Assembly: GCA_045590415.1 (NCBI GenBank)
Contig: JAZNRA010000081.1
Span: 1-30,895 of the forward strand
Source: RGIG3009 sp045590415
GTDB taxonomy: Bacteria; Bacillota; Clostridia; Oscillospirales; Acutalibacteraceae
Length of the DNA stretch: 30,895 nt
Direction: 5' to 3'
The position numbers and the translations under genes were made by a program. The notes under the pieces were generated by a model. That model saw nothing but the letters and a program-made list of their open reading frames with translations, did not search any database and was not told the DNA's origin. Shown piece by piece: positions 1 to 8,816 of this stretch (the stretch's first letter is position 1; every line of letters starts with the position of its first letter).

Positions 1-1629
1 CCAGGTAGGAAGTGCACCTGCGTACTTCTCGATAAGAAGAGCGAGAGTTCTCTCGTAACAGCCGAGCGAGGTTCTATGAATAATATAAGGTGTCTTCATT
101 GTGTTATCGCGGTCGGTATATTCCATACCAAACTTTTTAGCAAGAAGCATATCAATCTGAATGGTAATAAGGGTATCCTCTTTGCCGTGTACATTCTTAA
201 TCTGAATATCGAGCTTAGGCCCGTAGAAAGCTGCCTCGTCAATACCGATCGTATAGTCAAGGCCGAGGTCGTCAAGGATCTTACCCATAATACCTTGGGC
301 CTCGTCCCACTGTTCGGGTGTGCCGATGTATTTTTCTTTGTTATCGGGATCCCATTGGGAGAAGCGGAAGGTACAATCCTCCCACATACCGACGGTATCC
401 AGTACGTGCTTGGCCAGTTCCAAACAGCCCTTGAATTCTTCTTCCAACTGATCGGGACGCAGGATCAAGTGACCTTCGGAAATCGTAAACTGACGCACAC
501 GGATAAGACCGTGCATTTCACCGCTATCTTCGTTACGGAAAAGCGTAGAGGTTTCGCCGAGGCGCATCGGCAGGTCGCGGTAAGAGCGGGCGCGGTTTAA
601 GAACACCTGATACTGGAACGGACACGTCATCGGACGCATCGCCAAGCATTCCTTTGATTCGTCCTTCGGGTCGCCCAGCACAAACATGCCGTCCAAATAA
701 TGATCCCAGTGACCGGAGATCTTGTAGAGATCGCTCTTTGCCATCAACGGGGTTTTGGTCAACAGATAGCCGCGCTTTTGTTCCTCGTCTTCGATCCAAC
801 GCTGTAAAAGCTGGACAACGCGAGCGCCCTTGGGGAGCAAGATCGGCAAACCCTGTCCGATAACGTCAACCGTTGTAAACAACTCCAATTCGCGACCAAG
901 TTTGTTGTGATCGCGCTTTTTGGCTTCCTCTAAACGATTCAAATGTTCTTCCAGTTCCGCGTTTTTGGGGAACGAGATACCGTAAATGCGTTGAAGCATT
1001 TTATTTTTCGAATCACCGCGCCAGTATGCACCGGTAGCACTGAGCAGCTTGACGGCTTTCAGACGGCCGGTATCCGGCAGATGAGGGCCGGCGCAGAGAT
1101 CGGTGAAATCACCTTGACGGTAAAACGAAATATCGCTGTCCTCCGGAAGATTTTCAATCAATTCCGCTTTATACGGTTCGTTTGCCATCAACTGCAGGGC
1201 TTCGGAGCGGGGAAGGGTGAACCGTTCAATCGGGAGTGCTTCTTTGATAATCTTCTTCATTTCGGCTTCAATGGCAGCCAGATCGTCCGGAGAAAAACCG
1301 CCGGTGTGATCAAAATCATAATAAAAACCGGAATCAATGGAGGGACCGATTGCCAGCTTCACGTTAGGATATAAGCGCTTTACTGCCTGCGCCATGACGT
1401 GAGAAGTGGTGTGCCAATAGGCCTTTTTGCCGTCGATGTCGTCAAACGTTAAGATCTCCAGTGTACAATCGGAGGTCAGCGGGGTGCGCAGATCGACGAC
1501 TTCACCGTCAACGCGTGCCGCACACGCGGCTCGGTATAAGCCCATGGAAATTTCGCGGCACAAAGCGTCTACGGTCGTGTTTTCGGCAACCTCACGCACG
1601 TCGCCGCCCTTCAAAGTAATGTTTAGCAT
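1..1629 (-). CDS. thrS: Threonyl-tRNA synthetase, 3' end cut by the window edge
   Basis: Charges tRNA-Thr with threonine in the cytoplasm. The reverse-strand translation starts MLNITLKGGDVREV (TGS domain). It continues through the second additional domain with HTTSHVMAQAVKRLYP and a CAGPHLP motif, then the class II catalytic core with MRPMTCPFQYQVF (motif 2 zone, with the zinc-ligand Cys) and RVRQFTISEGH. About 543 codons are visible; full-length bacterial ThrRS is about 640, so the anticodon-binding C-terminus lies outside. The start is the ATG at 1629-1627, placed by GGAG seven bases upstream. The gene is monocistronic here and controlled by the T-box leader in front of it. Family assignment is firm. 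Confidence 0.96.
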   Translation of the reverse strand, partial: MLNITLKGGDVREVAENTTVDALCREISMGLYRAACAARVDGEVVDLRTPLTSDCTLEILTFDDIDGKKAYWHTTSHVMAQAVKRLYPNVKLAIGPSIDSGFYYDFDHTGGFSPDDLAAIEAEMKKIIKEALPIERFTLPRSEALQLMANEPYKAELIENLPEDSDISFYRQGDFTDLCAGPHLPDTGRLKAVKLLSATGAYWRGDSKNKMLQRIYGISFPKNAELEEHLNRLEEAKKRDHNKLGRELELFTTVDVIGQGLPILLPKGARVVQLLQRWIEDEEQKRGYLLTKTPLMAKSDLYKISGHWDHYLDGMFVLGDPKDESKECLAMRPMTCPFQYQVFLNRARSYRDLPMRLGETSTLFRNEDSGEMHGLIRVRQFTISEGHLILRPDQLEEEFKGCLELAKHVLDTVGMWEDCTFRFSQWDPDNKEKYIGTPEQWDEAQGIMGKILDDLGLDYTIGIDEAAFYGPKLDIQIKNVHGKEDTLITIQIDMLLAKKFGMEYTDRDNTMKTPYIIHRTSLGCYERTLALLIEKYAGALPTW

Positions 1630-1639
1630 AGGTAATCTC

Positions 1640-1897
1640 CTTTCAAAAAACAAAAACCCCGCCCCTGCATACGAGGGGCGGGGCATAATCGCCTCGCGGT
1701 TCCACCCTGATTTACGGATACAAATCCGCACTCATTGTTGCCGATAACGGGGCATACCGTCGTTCTTTCACCGAAGTTCCCAAACGCGCTCCGGGGTGGT
1801 AAGCAGTTGCAGATCTTTGCATCCTTTTCAGCTGCCGGATGCTCTCTGAAGAAGACCGTTATGCAAGCGCTGTCCCCATCAATGCTTTAACAAATTT
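1640..1897 (-). promoter_or_regulatory. T-box leader of thrS with terminator
   Basis: On the minus strand the T-box core AGGGTGGAACCGCG (1708-1695) precedes a GC-rich hairpin, CCCCGCCCCT/AGGGGCGGGG (1683-1657), and a T-rich run down to 1642. This is the classic transcription antitermination layout: uncharged tRNA pairs with the T-box and melts the terminator. The upstream stem I region contains an AGAGAGC element and a TTACCACCCCGGAGC stretch. ACC at 1800-1798 (or 1797-1795) is the probable Thr specifier codon; this last point is inference because I did not fold the whole leader. Confidence 0.93.
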
Positions 1898-1926
1898 ATG
1901 GTAGCATCAAAAGCCGAATTTGTCAA
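1898..1926 (-). promoter_or_regulatory. Sigma-A promoter of thrS
   Basis: Reverse strand TTGACA (1926-1921), 17-bp spacer, TACCAT (1903-1898). It faces away from the riboswitch promoter at 1945-1973; the two -35 boxes are only 18 bp apart. Confidence 0.75.
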
Positions 1927-1944
1927 GAAAAAAGCCGAAAAACG

Positions 1945-1973
1945 TTGACAGAAACGCAATTTATCTCTATACT
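1945..1973 (+). promoter_or_regulatory. Sigma-A promoter of the cobalamin-riboswitch operon
   Basis: TTGACA (1945-1950), 17-bp spacer, TATACT (1968-1973). Transcription would start near 1980, just upstream of the riboswitch aptamer. Confidence 0.85.
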
Positions 1974-1987
1974 GAATGTCGACAGAT

Positions 1988-2310
1988 AATAAACGCTGTC
2001 ATACTAAAATTGAATCACAGAGGCCGTCAGGTGTTCAGCTATACGCTGGCCGAACAAGGAAGAGGGGTGTGAATCCCCCGCGAACCCGTCGCTGTATTTG
2101 GGTGACTGTCGTTTCACAATGCCACTGAGTAATCGGGAAGGCGAAACGGCGCGACCCATGAGTCAGAAGACTTGCCTGATGTTGCCGTGCAGGAAGCCAC
2201 GAGTGTTGGCGAGGGCACAAGTATAAGCCGCTTTCTTTCGTCTTTACCATTCTTGTACACCCTCCTGCCGGTGTCGCTGATGCGATTCGGAAAGAAAGGG
2301 TGCATTTTTT
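1988..2310 (+). promoter_or_regulatory. Cobalamin (B12) riboswitch
   Basis: The aptamer has the recognisable conserved blocks: GAAGAGGGGTGTGAATCCCC, then CGAACCCGTCGCTGTA, then the B12-box type GCCACTGAG followed by GGGAAGGCG and GAGTCAGAAGACTTGCC. The expression platform near 2250-2310 can pair ACACCCT (about 2257-2263) with AGGGTGC (2297-2303). That hairpin takes in the GAAAGAAAGGG ribosome binding site and is followed by TTTTTT right before the ATG, so it could block both transcription and initiation. The known family response is repression when cobalamin binds. Confidence 0.93.
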
Positions 2311-2718
2311 ATGCAAAAAAAGAAATGGTTAGGATTGGTAATTGGGTTTGTAGTACTCGCGTTGGCGGTAACGGCAGCGGCTGTTATTTACGCGAAAACA
2401 CGTCCCGAAACGCAGGATGGTATCAAGACGATCACGATCCAAATGATATACGATGATGTCGATACCACTGTCACGATCCGTACCGATGCAAAGTATTTGC
2501 GCGGTGCCTTGGAAGAAGAAAATTTAATTGCCGGTGATGAGTCGGAATTCGGTTTGTTTGTGAAAACGGTGAACGGACGTACAGCCGACGATGCCAAACA
2601 GGAGTGGTGGAACTTCACCAAAGACGGCGAAACACTTATGACCGGTGTTGATACTACCGTGATTTCAGATGGAGAAGCGTTTGAAGTAACGCTGAAGGTC
2701 GGATATGACTCGTTCTAA
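2311..2718 (+). CDS. Membrane-anchored DUF4430 protein under cobalamin control
   Basis: A 135-residue protein with an N-terminal membrane segment (about residues 6-28, after MQKKK) and an extracellular domain with the DUF4430 signature GRTADDAKQEWWNFTKDGE. DUF4430 resembles the C-terminal domain of transcobalamin and intrinsic factor, so surface binding of a corrinoid is a reasonable inference. No lipobox Cys is present, so the anchor is probably an uncleaved helix. It directly follows the riboswitch and overlaps the next gene by 14 bp, so the two are translated together. The function as a B12-capturing partner of the S component comes from context and is not proven by the sequence. Confidence 0.85.
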   Translation: MQKKKWLGLVIGFVVLALAVTAAAVIYAKTRPETQDGIKTITIQMIYDDVDTTVTIRTDAKYLRGALEEENLIAGDESEFGLFVKTVNGRTADDAKQEWWNFTKDGETLMTGVDTTVISDGEAFEVTLKVGYDSF

Positions 2719-3211
2719 ACTCACATTATTGGAACTGGTGATTCTGAGCCTTCTTGGTGCATTGTTGTTTGTTGTACAGGTGGTACTCGGTTTTCTTCCA
2801 AATATCGAATTGGTATCGGTTTTGGTCATCGTCTATACCCGCATATACGGATGGAAAGTGTTTTATCCCATCTATCTGTTTGTTGCGTTAGAGGCGGTCT
2901 GGTACGGCATTAATACCTGGGTTATCCAGTACACCTACGTTTGGTCTATTCTGGCGCTTTTCGTTTTGTTGCTGCGGCGGTGCGATTCACGCGTATTATG
3001 GGTGCTTGTGAACACGGTCTACGGTTTTTTGTTTGGTGCGCTTTGCTCGATTACCTATTTGTTTATAGGTGGATTTTCGGCAATGACAGCGTATTGGATT
3101 TCCGGTATTCCGTTTGATTTGCTGCATATGGGCGGCAATTTTCTTACAGCCCTTGTTCTTTGCGAACCGCTGTATCAATCGTTATCCCGCCTAAAACAAA
3201 CCATATGTTAA
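2705..3211 (+). CDS. ECF transporter S component, probable corrinoid uptake
   Basis: A 168-residue, very hydrophobic protein with about five to six membrane segments, typical in size for substrate-binding S components of energy-coupling-factor importers. The start ATG lies inside the end of the DUF4430 gene with GAAGG upstream. Substrate assignment as cobalamin or a precursor (CbrT-like) rests on the riboswitch upstream, not on sequence motifs. No EcfA or EcfT gene is nearby, so it would use the shared cellular energising module (group II ECF), which is inference. Confidence 0.85.
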   Translation: MTRSKLTLLELVILSLLGALLFVVQVVLGFLPNIELVSVLVIVYTRIYGWKVFYPIYLFVALEAVWYGINTWVIQYTYVWSILALFVLLLRRCDSRVLWVLVNTVYGFLFGALCSITYLFIGGFSAMTAYWISGIPFDLLHMGGNFLTALVLCEPLYQSLSRLKQTIC

Positions 3212-3246
3212 CAGAAAAGCACGGTGGTATACCGTGCTTTTCTGTT
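3210..3246 (+). terminator. Hairpin terminator after the ECF gene
   Basis: A perfect 16-bp stem: AACAGAAAAGCACGGT (3210-3225), loop GGTAT, and its complement (3231-3246). The right arm ends in CTTTTCTGTT. The stop codon of the ECF gene overlaps the left arm, and the next promoter's -35 overlaps the right arm. Confidence 0.75.
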
Positions 3247-3273
3247 GACTTTGCGGCAAATTTATTCTAAAAT
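3245..3273 (+). promoter_or_regulatory. Promoter of the lipoprotein/two-component operon
   Basis: TTGACT (3245-3250), 17-bp spacer, TAAAAT (3268-3273), about 30 bp before the first start codon. Confidence 0.7.
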
Positions 3274-3305
3274 AAAACTATCTCTATGCGATAAAGGGGG
3301 AACAT

Positions 3306-4652
3306 ATGTTGAAAGTGCGTTTGCTGGCAATGATCGCTGTAATTTGCCTGCTGTTATCCGGCTGTAACATCATCGGTATCGATGTTGAAAATCAGTTGAT
3401 TCCCCCGCAAAACGATAAAGAGCAAAATGCAATGCAGACAGCGTTATATGACTATTTGCAGAGTTATAACTTTACACTTACCTATCCGACGTCCGGTGAG
3501 TATCAAGCACCGTTTATTGTGTTGAATCAAATCAAGCAAACGGAAATTCTTTCCGGACAGGCGGGAAGTGAGACGGTCACACCGGGTTCCGATACTTTAG
3601 GCAACTGGGGTGTTGTCTTCTATCGCTGGAATATGAATAATGCTAAAACGAAAATACATCTTCTCAAAAAAAATGAAGACGGCGTCTGGAAAACCGTTGC
3701 CGATGTTGAAGGGTACAGCGAAACTGTTGCCGAAGTGAATTTTGCCGATCTCAACGGTGACGGATTTCCGGAACTCTTGGTTGGCTGGAGCATGTATAAC
3801 ACAACGGATAAACGGTTGGCCGTTTATCGCATCGATCGCAAACTATCCGCTATTGCTTTTGAAAAAGCATATACGGAACTGCGGTGTGCCGATATGACGG
3901 ATGACGAGGCAGAGGATATTCTCTTGTTTAATATCCAAAGCGGTGAACCGGAAGTGAAAGCGCAGTTGTACTCGTATATTAAGAATCAAATGCAGTACCG
4001 TGGTGAAACGTTGTTAGACAGCGGCATCAAGCAGGTGCGTTCCTCCGTTGTTGCCAAACTCTCGCCGACAGTAAACGGTATGTTTGTGGATTGTCAAAAG
4101 GATGCCGATACCACCGTTACGGAACTGATTTATTGGAATAACAGTTCCCTAAAATCCCCTTTGAGCGATGAATCATCCAACGTGAACACCGTGACGGCTC
4201 GTGAGAACGGTCTTTCCTGTGAAGATCTTGACGGAGACGGTGTCGTTGAATGGCCGCTTTCCAAGCGCCTGAACAGTTATGAAACGGCATCGTTAGAAAC
4301 CGCGATTTGGCAAACCGATTGGATGACGTACGATTTTCGTTCGGCGAAGATAGAGAGAAAGTTCAGCAGTGTCGTAAACTTGATGGATTCTTATATGTTA
4401 CGCTTGCGTGATGAGTGGAATGACGATAACGTTAAGATCACATACGATGAAAAAACACACATTCTGTCGATCGGACAAACAACTGCCGACAGGCCTTTCC
4501 TGCAGTTGCTGGCTACTCATTCCGAAACCAAAACCGCCCTGCCGGAAGGGTTCTCGTATTTTGATGGATCAGATACTTGGCACTATGCGGTGTGTGTCGA
4601 TACGGATGTCGTAACCTTGGAAGAAGCCCAATATTTGTTTGTAGTGCTTTAA
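3306..4652 (+). CDS. Lipoprotein with calcium-loop (VCBS/FG-GAP-like) motifs
   Basis: 448 residues with a lipoprotein signal peptide (lipobox LLSGC, Cys20), so it should sit on the outer face of the cell membrane. Two DxNxDG-type loops are visible: DLNGDGFPELLVGW near residue 145 and DLDGDGVVEWPL near residue 305. These resemble beta-propeller FG-GAP/VCBS repeats. It is the first gene of a set that continues with a response regulator 14 bp downstream and a sensor kinase, so it could act as the sensory or output partner of that system. No precise family is recognised. RBS AAAGGGGG precedes the ATG. Confidence 0.82.
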   Translation: MLKVRLLAMIAVICLLLSGCNIIGIDVENQLIPPQNDKEQNAMQTALYDYLQSYNFTLTYPTSGEYQAPFIVLNQIKQTEILSGQAGSETVTPGSDTLGNWGVVFYRWNMNNAKTKIHLLKKNEDGVWKTVADVEGYSETVAEVNFADLNGDGFPELLVGWSMYNTTDKRLAVYRIDRKLSAIAFEKAYTELRCADMTDDEAEDILLFNIQSGEPEVKAQLYSYIKNQMQYRGETLLDSGIKQVRSSVVAKLSPTVNGMFVDCQKDADTTVTELIYWNNSSLKSPLSDESSNVNTVTARENGLSCEDLDGDGVVEWPLSKRLNSYETASLETAIWQTDWMTYDFRSAKIERKFSSVVNLMDSYMLRLRDEWNDDNVKITYDEKTHILSIGQTTADRPFLQLLATHSETKTALPEGFSYFDGSDTWHYAVCVDTDVVTLEEAQYLFVVL

Positions 4653-4666
4653 GGAGGATTTTCGCC

Positions 4667-5347
4667 ATGTCACGTGTGTTGGTTTGTGAAGACGAGCGCC
4701 CGATTCGCGAATTACTCATCATTAATTTAAAACGGCACGGATACGAGGTTTTTGAAGCCGCCTCCGGGGAGGATGCTTTACGGGTTTACAACGAAACATC
4801 CCATATAGAACTGGCGGTATTAGATATCATGTTGCCGCAAATGGATGGGTTTGCCGTATGTGAGGCATTACGCGAGCGAGATGCTTCCATAGGAATCGTG
4901 ATGCTTACCGCCCGCGCACAGGAAAGTGAGAAGATCAAGGCGCTGAAACTCGGCGCGGATGATTACGTAACGAAACCGTTTAGTCCCTCTGAGCTTGTCG
5001 CCCGTTTGGAGGCATTGCAACGGCGGATCACCCGCTCGAAATCAAGTGTACTGCAGTCAGGAGACTTTGTATTGGATCTGCGTACCCGTTCGCTGAAAAA
5101 AGCCGGTAAAACGATTGAACTCACGCAGGTAGAATTTCAGTTGATGCAATGCTTTTTGGAAAATCAAGGGCGTCCATTGTCCCGCATGGATATTTTACAC
5201 CGCGTGTGGGGCGAGGAGTATTTTGGCGAAGAAAAGATAGTGGATGTTAATATACGACGTCTACGTATGAAAATTGAAAACAGCGCGTCAGACCCTCGGC
5301 ACATTACAACTGTCTGGGGGACGGGGTACTGTTGGAATGAAGGATAA
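4667..5347 (+). CDS. OmpR/PhoB-family response regulator
   Basis: 226 residues. Receiver domain: acidic pair in CEDE (residues 7-10), phospho-acceptor Asp53 in LAVLDIMLPQMDG, and the conserved Lys in YVTKPF. The winged-helix DNA-binding domain starts near residue 130 and contains TQVEFQLMQCFLENQGRPLSR and VDVNIRRLRMKIE. A longer reading frame from 4577 exists, but AAGGAGG immediately before the ATG at 4667 and the start of homology at MSRVLVCEDE fix the start. Partner of the kinase encoded 24 bp downstream. Confidence 0.95.
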   Translation: MSRVLVCEDERPIRELLIINLKRHGYEVFEAASGEDALRVYNETSHIELAVLDIMLPQMDGFAVCEALRERDASIGIVMLTARAQESEKIKALKLGADDYVTKPFSPSELVARLEALQRRITRSKSSVLQSGDFVLDLRTRSLKKAGKTIELTQVEFQLMQCFLENQGRPLSRMDILHRVWGEEYFGEEKIVDVNIRRLRMKIENSASDPRHITTVWGTGYCWNEG

Positions 5348-5370
5348 GACTGTAAAAAGGGGGAACGATT

Positions 5371-6789
5371 ATGCTGTTTAAAAAGGTAACGCGGCGTTGG
5401 CTGGTCAATGGCCTTGGTGCGGTTGTGGTATTGCTGGTCGTCATTGAATTTGCAGCAGCGTTTTTGGTTCGTTCCTATTACTATCAGCAGGCACAGAACA
5501 GTCTGTATACCCGTGCGGTATCGTTATCCGATATGTTGAGCATATATGTCAATGACGCAGATTTTGATTTTGAAAGAAGCGCGAAGACATATATGGAAGA
5601 GTTTACGGAACGCAACAAAATGGAATTTCAAGTGTTGGACGCTACGGGTAAGATTTTGGCAAGTTCTACCGGGTTTTCGCCGCAAGCGAACGTGCCTTTG
5701 GATTATCAGGCAGCCGTAAGCAATGCAGAATTGAGTCCAAAAGCAGCTTGGGGTGTATGGAATGGCAGAAATGCCGTTGGGCAGAATGTGCTTGCCTTAA
5801 CGATGTTGGTGTCAAAGTCGAACGATACGGTTTGCGGTGCCATTCGCTATGTGGTTGCTTTGGACAATATTGATAAGCAAATCACGCTGATCACGTCGGC
5901 AATGATTACATTGGGCATTGCCCTTATATTCTTTATCATGCTTGTTAGTTCGTATTTTGTGAACAGCATCCTTCGACCGCTTACCGAGATCGGTGAAGCC
6001 GCTAATAGAATTGCACAGGGGCAATACTCACACCGCATTGTGAAACAGTATGACGATGAAATCGGAGATCTGTGCGATACCATCAACGACATGGCGGCAC
6101 AGATTGAATCGTCTGAAAAATTACAAAATGAATTTATTTCGTCTATTTCACATGAGTTGCGCACACCGCTTACCGCTATTAAGGGATGGGCTGAAACACT
6201 TAAAGATGGCGAATCGGAAGACCCTCAACTGCTCAATCGCGGACTTGATGTCATCGGCAGTGAAACCGAACGGCTCTCCGGTATTGTTGAAGAACTTCTG
6301 GACTTTTCACGAATGCAAAAAGCAAAGCCCTCGGATGTCAGTAAAAAGATCGACATATACGCCGAAGTTCAAGAAGCGGTATTTCTGTTGAATGACCGTG
6401 CTAAAAAGCAAGGTGTCACGCTAACCTGCACGGAGCAAGAAGTCTTACCGCCGATTTGCGGGAACGGTGATCGTTTGCGGCAGGTGTTCGTGAACATTAT
6501 TGACAATGCTATCAAGTATGCCAAACCGAACGGCTCCATTCATGTAGATGTGGCACCGATCACGGGTGGTGTACAGATTGTTATCAGCGATGACGGCATC
6601 GGTATTTCCGAAACAGATTTACCGTTTGTTACCGAGCGGTTTTACCGCGCTGCCAACACACAGCCGGGGTCCGGTATCGGTCTGACAGTAGCAAAGGATA
6701 TCGTGACCGAGCATAGCGGTACGTTGCTCATTGAAAGTGAGCTTGACAAGGGTACGGTTGTAACCGTCACGTTACCGATTAAGAGGTGA
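5371..6789 (+). CDS. Membrane sensor histidine kinase
   Basis: 472 residues. Membrane segment 1 at about residues 12-34, an extracellular sensor of about 135 residues, membrane segment 2 at about 172-196, a HAMP linker, then HisKA with the phospho-acceptor His261 in SSISHELRTPLTAIKGW. The HATPase_c domain follows with N-box FVNIIDNAIKYAK, G1 box SDDGIGIS and G2 box GSGIGLTVAK. It resembles PhoR/ResE/WalK-type kinases and should phosphorylate the regulator upstream. The stimulus is unknown; the extracellular part matches nothing I recognise. RBS AAAGGGGG. Confidence 0.95.
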   Translation: MLFKKVTRRWLVNGLGAVVVLLVVIEFAAAFLVRSYYYQQAQNSLYTRAVSLSDMLSIYVNDADFDFERSAKTYMEEFTERNKMEFQVLDATGKILASSTGFSPQANVPLDYQAAVSNAELSPKAAWGVWNGRNAVGQNVLALTMLVSKSNDTVCGAIRYVVALDNIDKQITLITSAMITLGIALIFFIMLVSSYFVNSILRPLTEIGEAANRIAQGQYSHRIVKQYDDEIGDLCDTINDMAAQIESSEKLQNEFISSISHELRTPLTAIKGWAETLKDGESEDPQLLNRGLDVIGSETERLSGIVEELLDFSRMQKAKPSDVSKKIDIYAEVQEAVFLLNDRAKKQGVTLTCTEQEVLPPICGNGDRLRQVFVNIIDNAIKYAKPNGSIHVDVAPITGGVQIVISDDGIGISETDLPFVTERFYRAANTQPGSGIGLTVAKDIVTEHSGTLLIESELDKGTVVTVTLPIKR

Positions 6790-6794
6790 GCAGT

Positions 6795-7742
6795 ATGTCG
6801 AATATGAAAAAAACATCAATCGGCGGTCAAGCGCTGATCGAAGGTGTTATGATGCGCGGCCCGAAAAAGACGGCGATGGCTGTTCGTCATACGTCGGGAG
6901 AAATCGTGACAGAGGAATGGGAATTTGATATCAATAATAAACCGAAATTTTGGAAGTTGCCAATTCTTCGCGGTATATATGGGTTGGTTGACTCGTTGCG
7001 TTTTGGATACAAATGCTTGATGCGCTCGGCGGAATTGGCGGGTCTGGAGGAGAAAACACCGTCGGACGAACCGCAAACAGCCGGTCAAAAAGTTCTTATG
7101 ACCGTTATGATGTTTATCAGCACGGTTTTAGGTATCTCTTTGGCGCTCGGCTTGTTTATGTATCTACCGTCTTTTTTATACAAACTGATGGCGAGCGGGT
7201 TAGATCGTTTGAACAACAACGACTTTTGGATGAACAACGCCGTTTTGCGCGGTGTGTTTGAAGGACTACTTCGCCTTGTGCTGTTTGTAGCATATATTTC
7301 GGTGATTTCACTGATGAAGGATATCCGCCGTGTATTCATGTATCACGGTGCGGAGCATAAAACGATCTTCTGCTATGAGCACGGTGAAGAATTAACCGTT
7401 GAAAACGTAAAAAAACAGAGTCGTTTCCATCCGCGTTGCGGAACGTCTTTTTTAATTTTAACGTTACTGATCGGTATTATCGTTTCAATTTGTATTCAGG
7501 TGCAAACCGTCTGGTTACGTGTCTTAATTAAAATTGCCTTATTACCGCTTACGGTTGGTGTAGGATATGAACTTATTAAGCTTGCGGGCAGAAAGGACAA
7601 CACCTTTACACGCATTATGTCCGCGCCCGGTCTTTGGATCCAGCGCATTACCACGCGCGAACCGGAAGATGACATGATCGAGTGTGCCATTACCGCCTTC
7701 ACGGCAGTAGTACCCGAAGACGAAACATCGGATAATTGGTAA
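6795..7742 (+). CDS. DUF1385 membrane protein, YqhQ-like
   Basis: 315 residues. It starts with the family signature SIGGQALIEGVMMRGPKK. Several membrane segments follow (about residues 95-120, 150-175 and 215-255), with MYHGAEHKTIFCYE and SRFHPRCGTSFL between them, both typical of DUF1385. An alternative GTG at 6786 overlaps the kinase stop codon, but the ATG at 6795 with AAGAGGTGAG upstream is better. In many Firmicutes this gene sits beside prmC/prfA, as here with prmC. Biochemical function unknown. Confidence 0.92.
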   Translation: MSNMKKTSIGGQALIEGVMMRGPKKTAMAVRHTSGEIVTEEWEFDINNKPKFWKLPILRGIYGLVDSLRFGYKCLMRSAELAGLEEKTPSDEPQTAGQKVLMTVMMFISTVLGISLALGLFMYLPSFLYKLMASGLDRLNNNDFWMNNAVLRGVFEGLLRLVLFVAYISVISLMKDIRRVFMYHGAEHKTIFCYEHGEELTVENVKKQSRFHPRCGTSFLILTLLIGIIVSICIQVQTVWLRVLIKIALLPLTVGVGYELIKLAGRKDNTFTRIMSAPGLWIQRITTREPEDDMIECAITAFTAVVPEDETSDNW

Positions 7743-7748
7743 ACGGAT

Positions 7749-8591
7749 ATGACGGTTTTTGAATTGCAAAAACGAATAGAAGACATATTAGAGGCGGGTG
7801 GTTGCGAAACCCCCGCCTTTGATGCCATGTGTCTGTTAGAGGATATCGGAAAGGTCGGCAGGGGAAAGGTCCCCTCTTCACATAAGCGGATTATATCACC
7901 GGAATGTGAAGAAGCGGTGCTGAATTCCGCCGCGCGGCGCGCTGCAGGAGAGCCGCTACAATATTTATTGGGAACTTGGGATTTTCTTGATCTCACATTA
8001 GAAGTAGGCGAGGGTGTTCTCATCCCACGTCCGGAAACGGAATTGTTGTGTCAAGTAGCAGCGGAATACTTACAAAAATTACCTCATAAACATGTATATG
8101 ATCTGTGCGCCGGTAGTGGTTGTGTCGGTTTGGGGATTGCTTCACTTTGCCGTGAGGCATCGATCACGGCATTGGAACTATCGGATAAAGCGTTTGTCTA
8201 TCTGCAACGCAACATCGCCAGATATTGCAATTTAAAGATGACGGCGCTACAAGCAAATATATTGACCGAATACGACCGCTTTCAGGGCCCCATCAATGCC
8301 ATTGTATCTAACCCACCGTATATACCAACCCGCAACCTTGATTCCTTGCAACGCGAGGTGCAGTACGAACCGCGCATGGCGTTAGACGGCGACGAGGACG
8401 GTTATCGGTTTTATCGAGCGATTTCCGAGCATTGGCTTCCGAAACTGTCGTGGGACGGATTCGTTGCAGTGGAAGTAGGAATAGGACAGGCGCAAACGGT
8501 TGCCGAACTGTTCCGTCGGCACGGTATGACGCACACAACGGTATATCCCGATTTCGCCGGCATCGATCGCGTCGTCGTAGGAAAACGATGA
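7749..8591 (+). CDS. prmC: Release factor glutamine methyltransferase
   Basis: 280 residues. PrmC (HemK) methylates the Gln of the GGQ motif of peptide release factors, using S-adenosylmethionine. The sequence has the helical N-terminal region, PLQYLLG...F...EVGEGVLIPRPETE, the SAM-binding motif DLCAGSGCVGLG near residue 118 and the catalytic NPPY motif in IVSNPPYIPT near residue 183. It begins 6 bp after the YqhQ-like gene and is co-transcribed. prfA, the usual neighbour, is not next to it in this genome. Confidence 0.95.
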   Translation: MTVFELQKRIEDILEAGGCETPAFDAMCLLEDIGKVGRGKVPSSHKRIISPECEEAVLNSAARRAAGEPLQYLLGTWDFLDLTLEVGEGVLIPRPETELLCQVAAEYLQKLPHKHVYDLCAGSGCVGLGIASLCREASITALELSDKAFVYLQRNIARYCNLKMTALQANILTEYDRFQGPINAIVSNPPYIPTRNLDSLQREVQYEPRMALDGDEDGYRFYRAISEHWLPKLSWDGFVAVEVGIGQAQTVAELFRRHGMTHTTVYPDFAGIDRVVVGKR

Positions 8592-8592
8592 A

Positions 8593-8610
8593 TATGAATG
8601 AATATTCATT
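8593..8610. promoter_or_regulatory. ARG-box-like palindrome at the end of prmC
   Basis: TGAAT-GAAT-ATTCA (8595-8608) matches the core of the ArgR operator (TGAAT, four A/T, ATTCA) with one G in the A/T tetrad. It lies within a perfect 16-bp palindrome, GAATGAATATTCATTC (8596-8611). It lies 139 bp (centre to centre) upstream of a second such site in the transporter promoter. ArgR binding is inference. Confidence 0.45.
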
Positions 8611-8731
8611 CCAAAAAGAGTTGAAATTACGTTAGAAATGCGAATTGTTATGCAAAGTGTTGTTCTCTGTATTCAAATTTCGGTAGTTTATTGTTCAATA
8701 TGCGGAAATTCGTGTAACTTTATGAAAAAGT

Positions 8732-8761
8732 GTTGATTTTTTATTCAAGCAGTCGTATAAT
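8732..8761 (+). promoter_or_regulatory. Promoter of the amino acid importer with an overlapping ARG-box-like site
   Basis: TTGATT (8733-8738), 17-bp spacer, TATAAT (8756-8761). Over the -35 and spacer lies TGATT-TTTT-ATTCA (8734-8747), which differs from the ArgR operator core at one base. A bound repressor would cover the -35. A small hairpin, GGAGC-GAT-GCTCC, follows in the leader (about 8777-8790). Confidence 0.7.
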
Positions 8762-8816
8762 GTGTAGTGTTCTAAGGGAGCGATGCTCCTAAATTATCAA
8801 GAGAGAGGGATTTATT

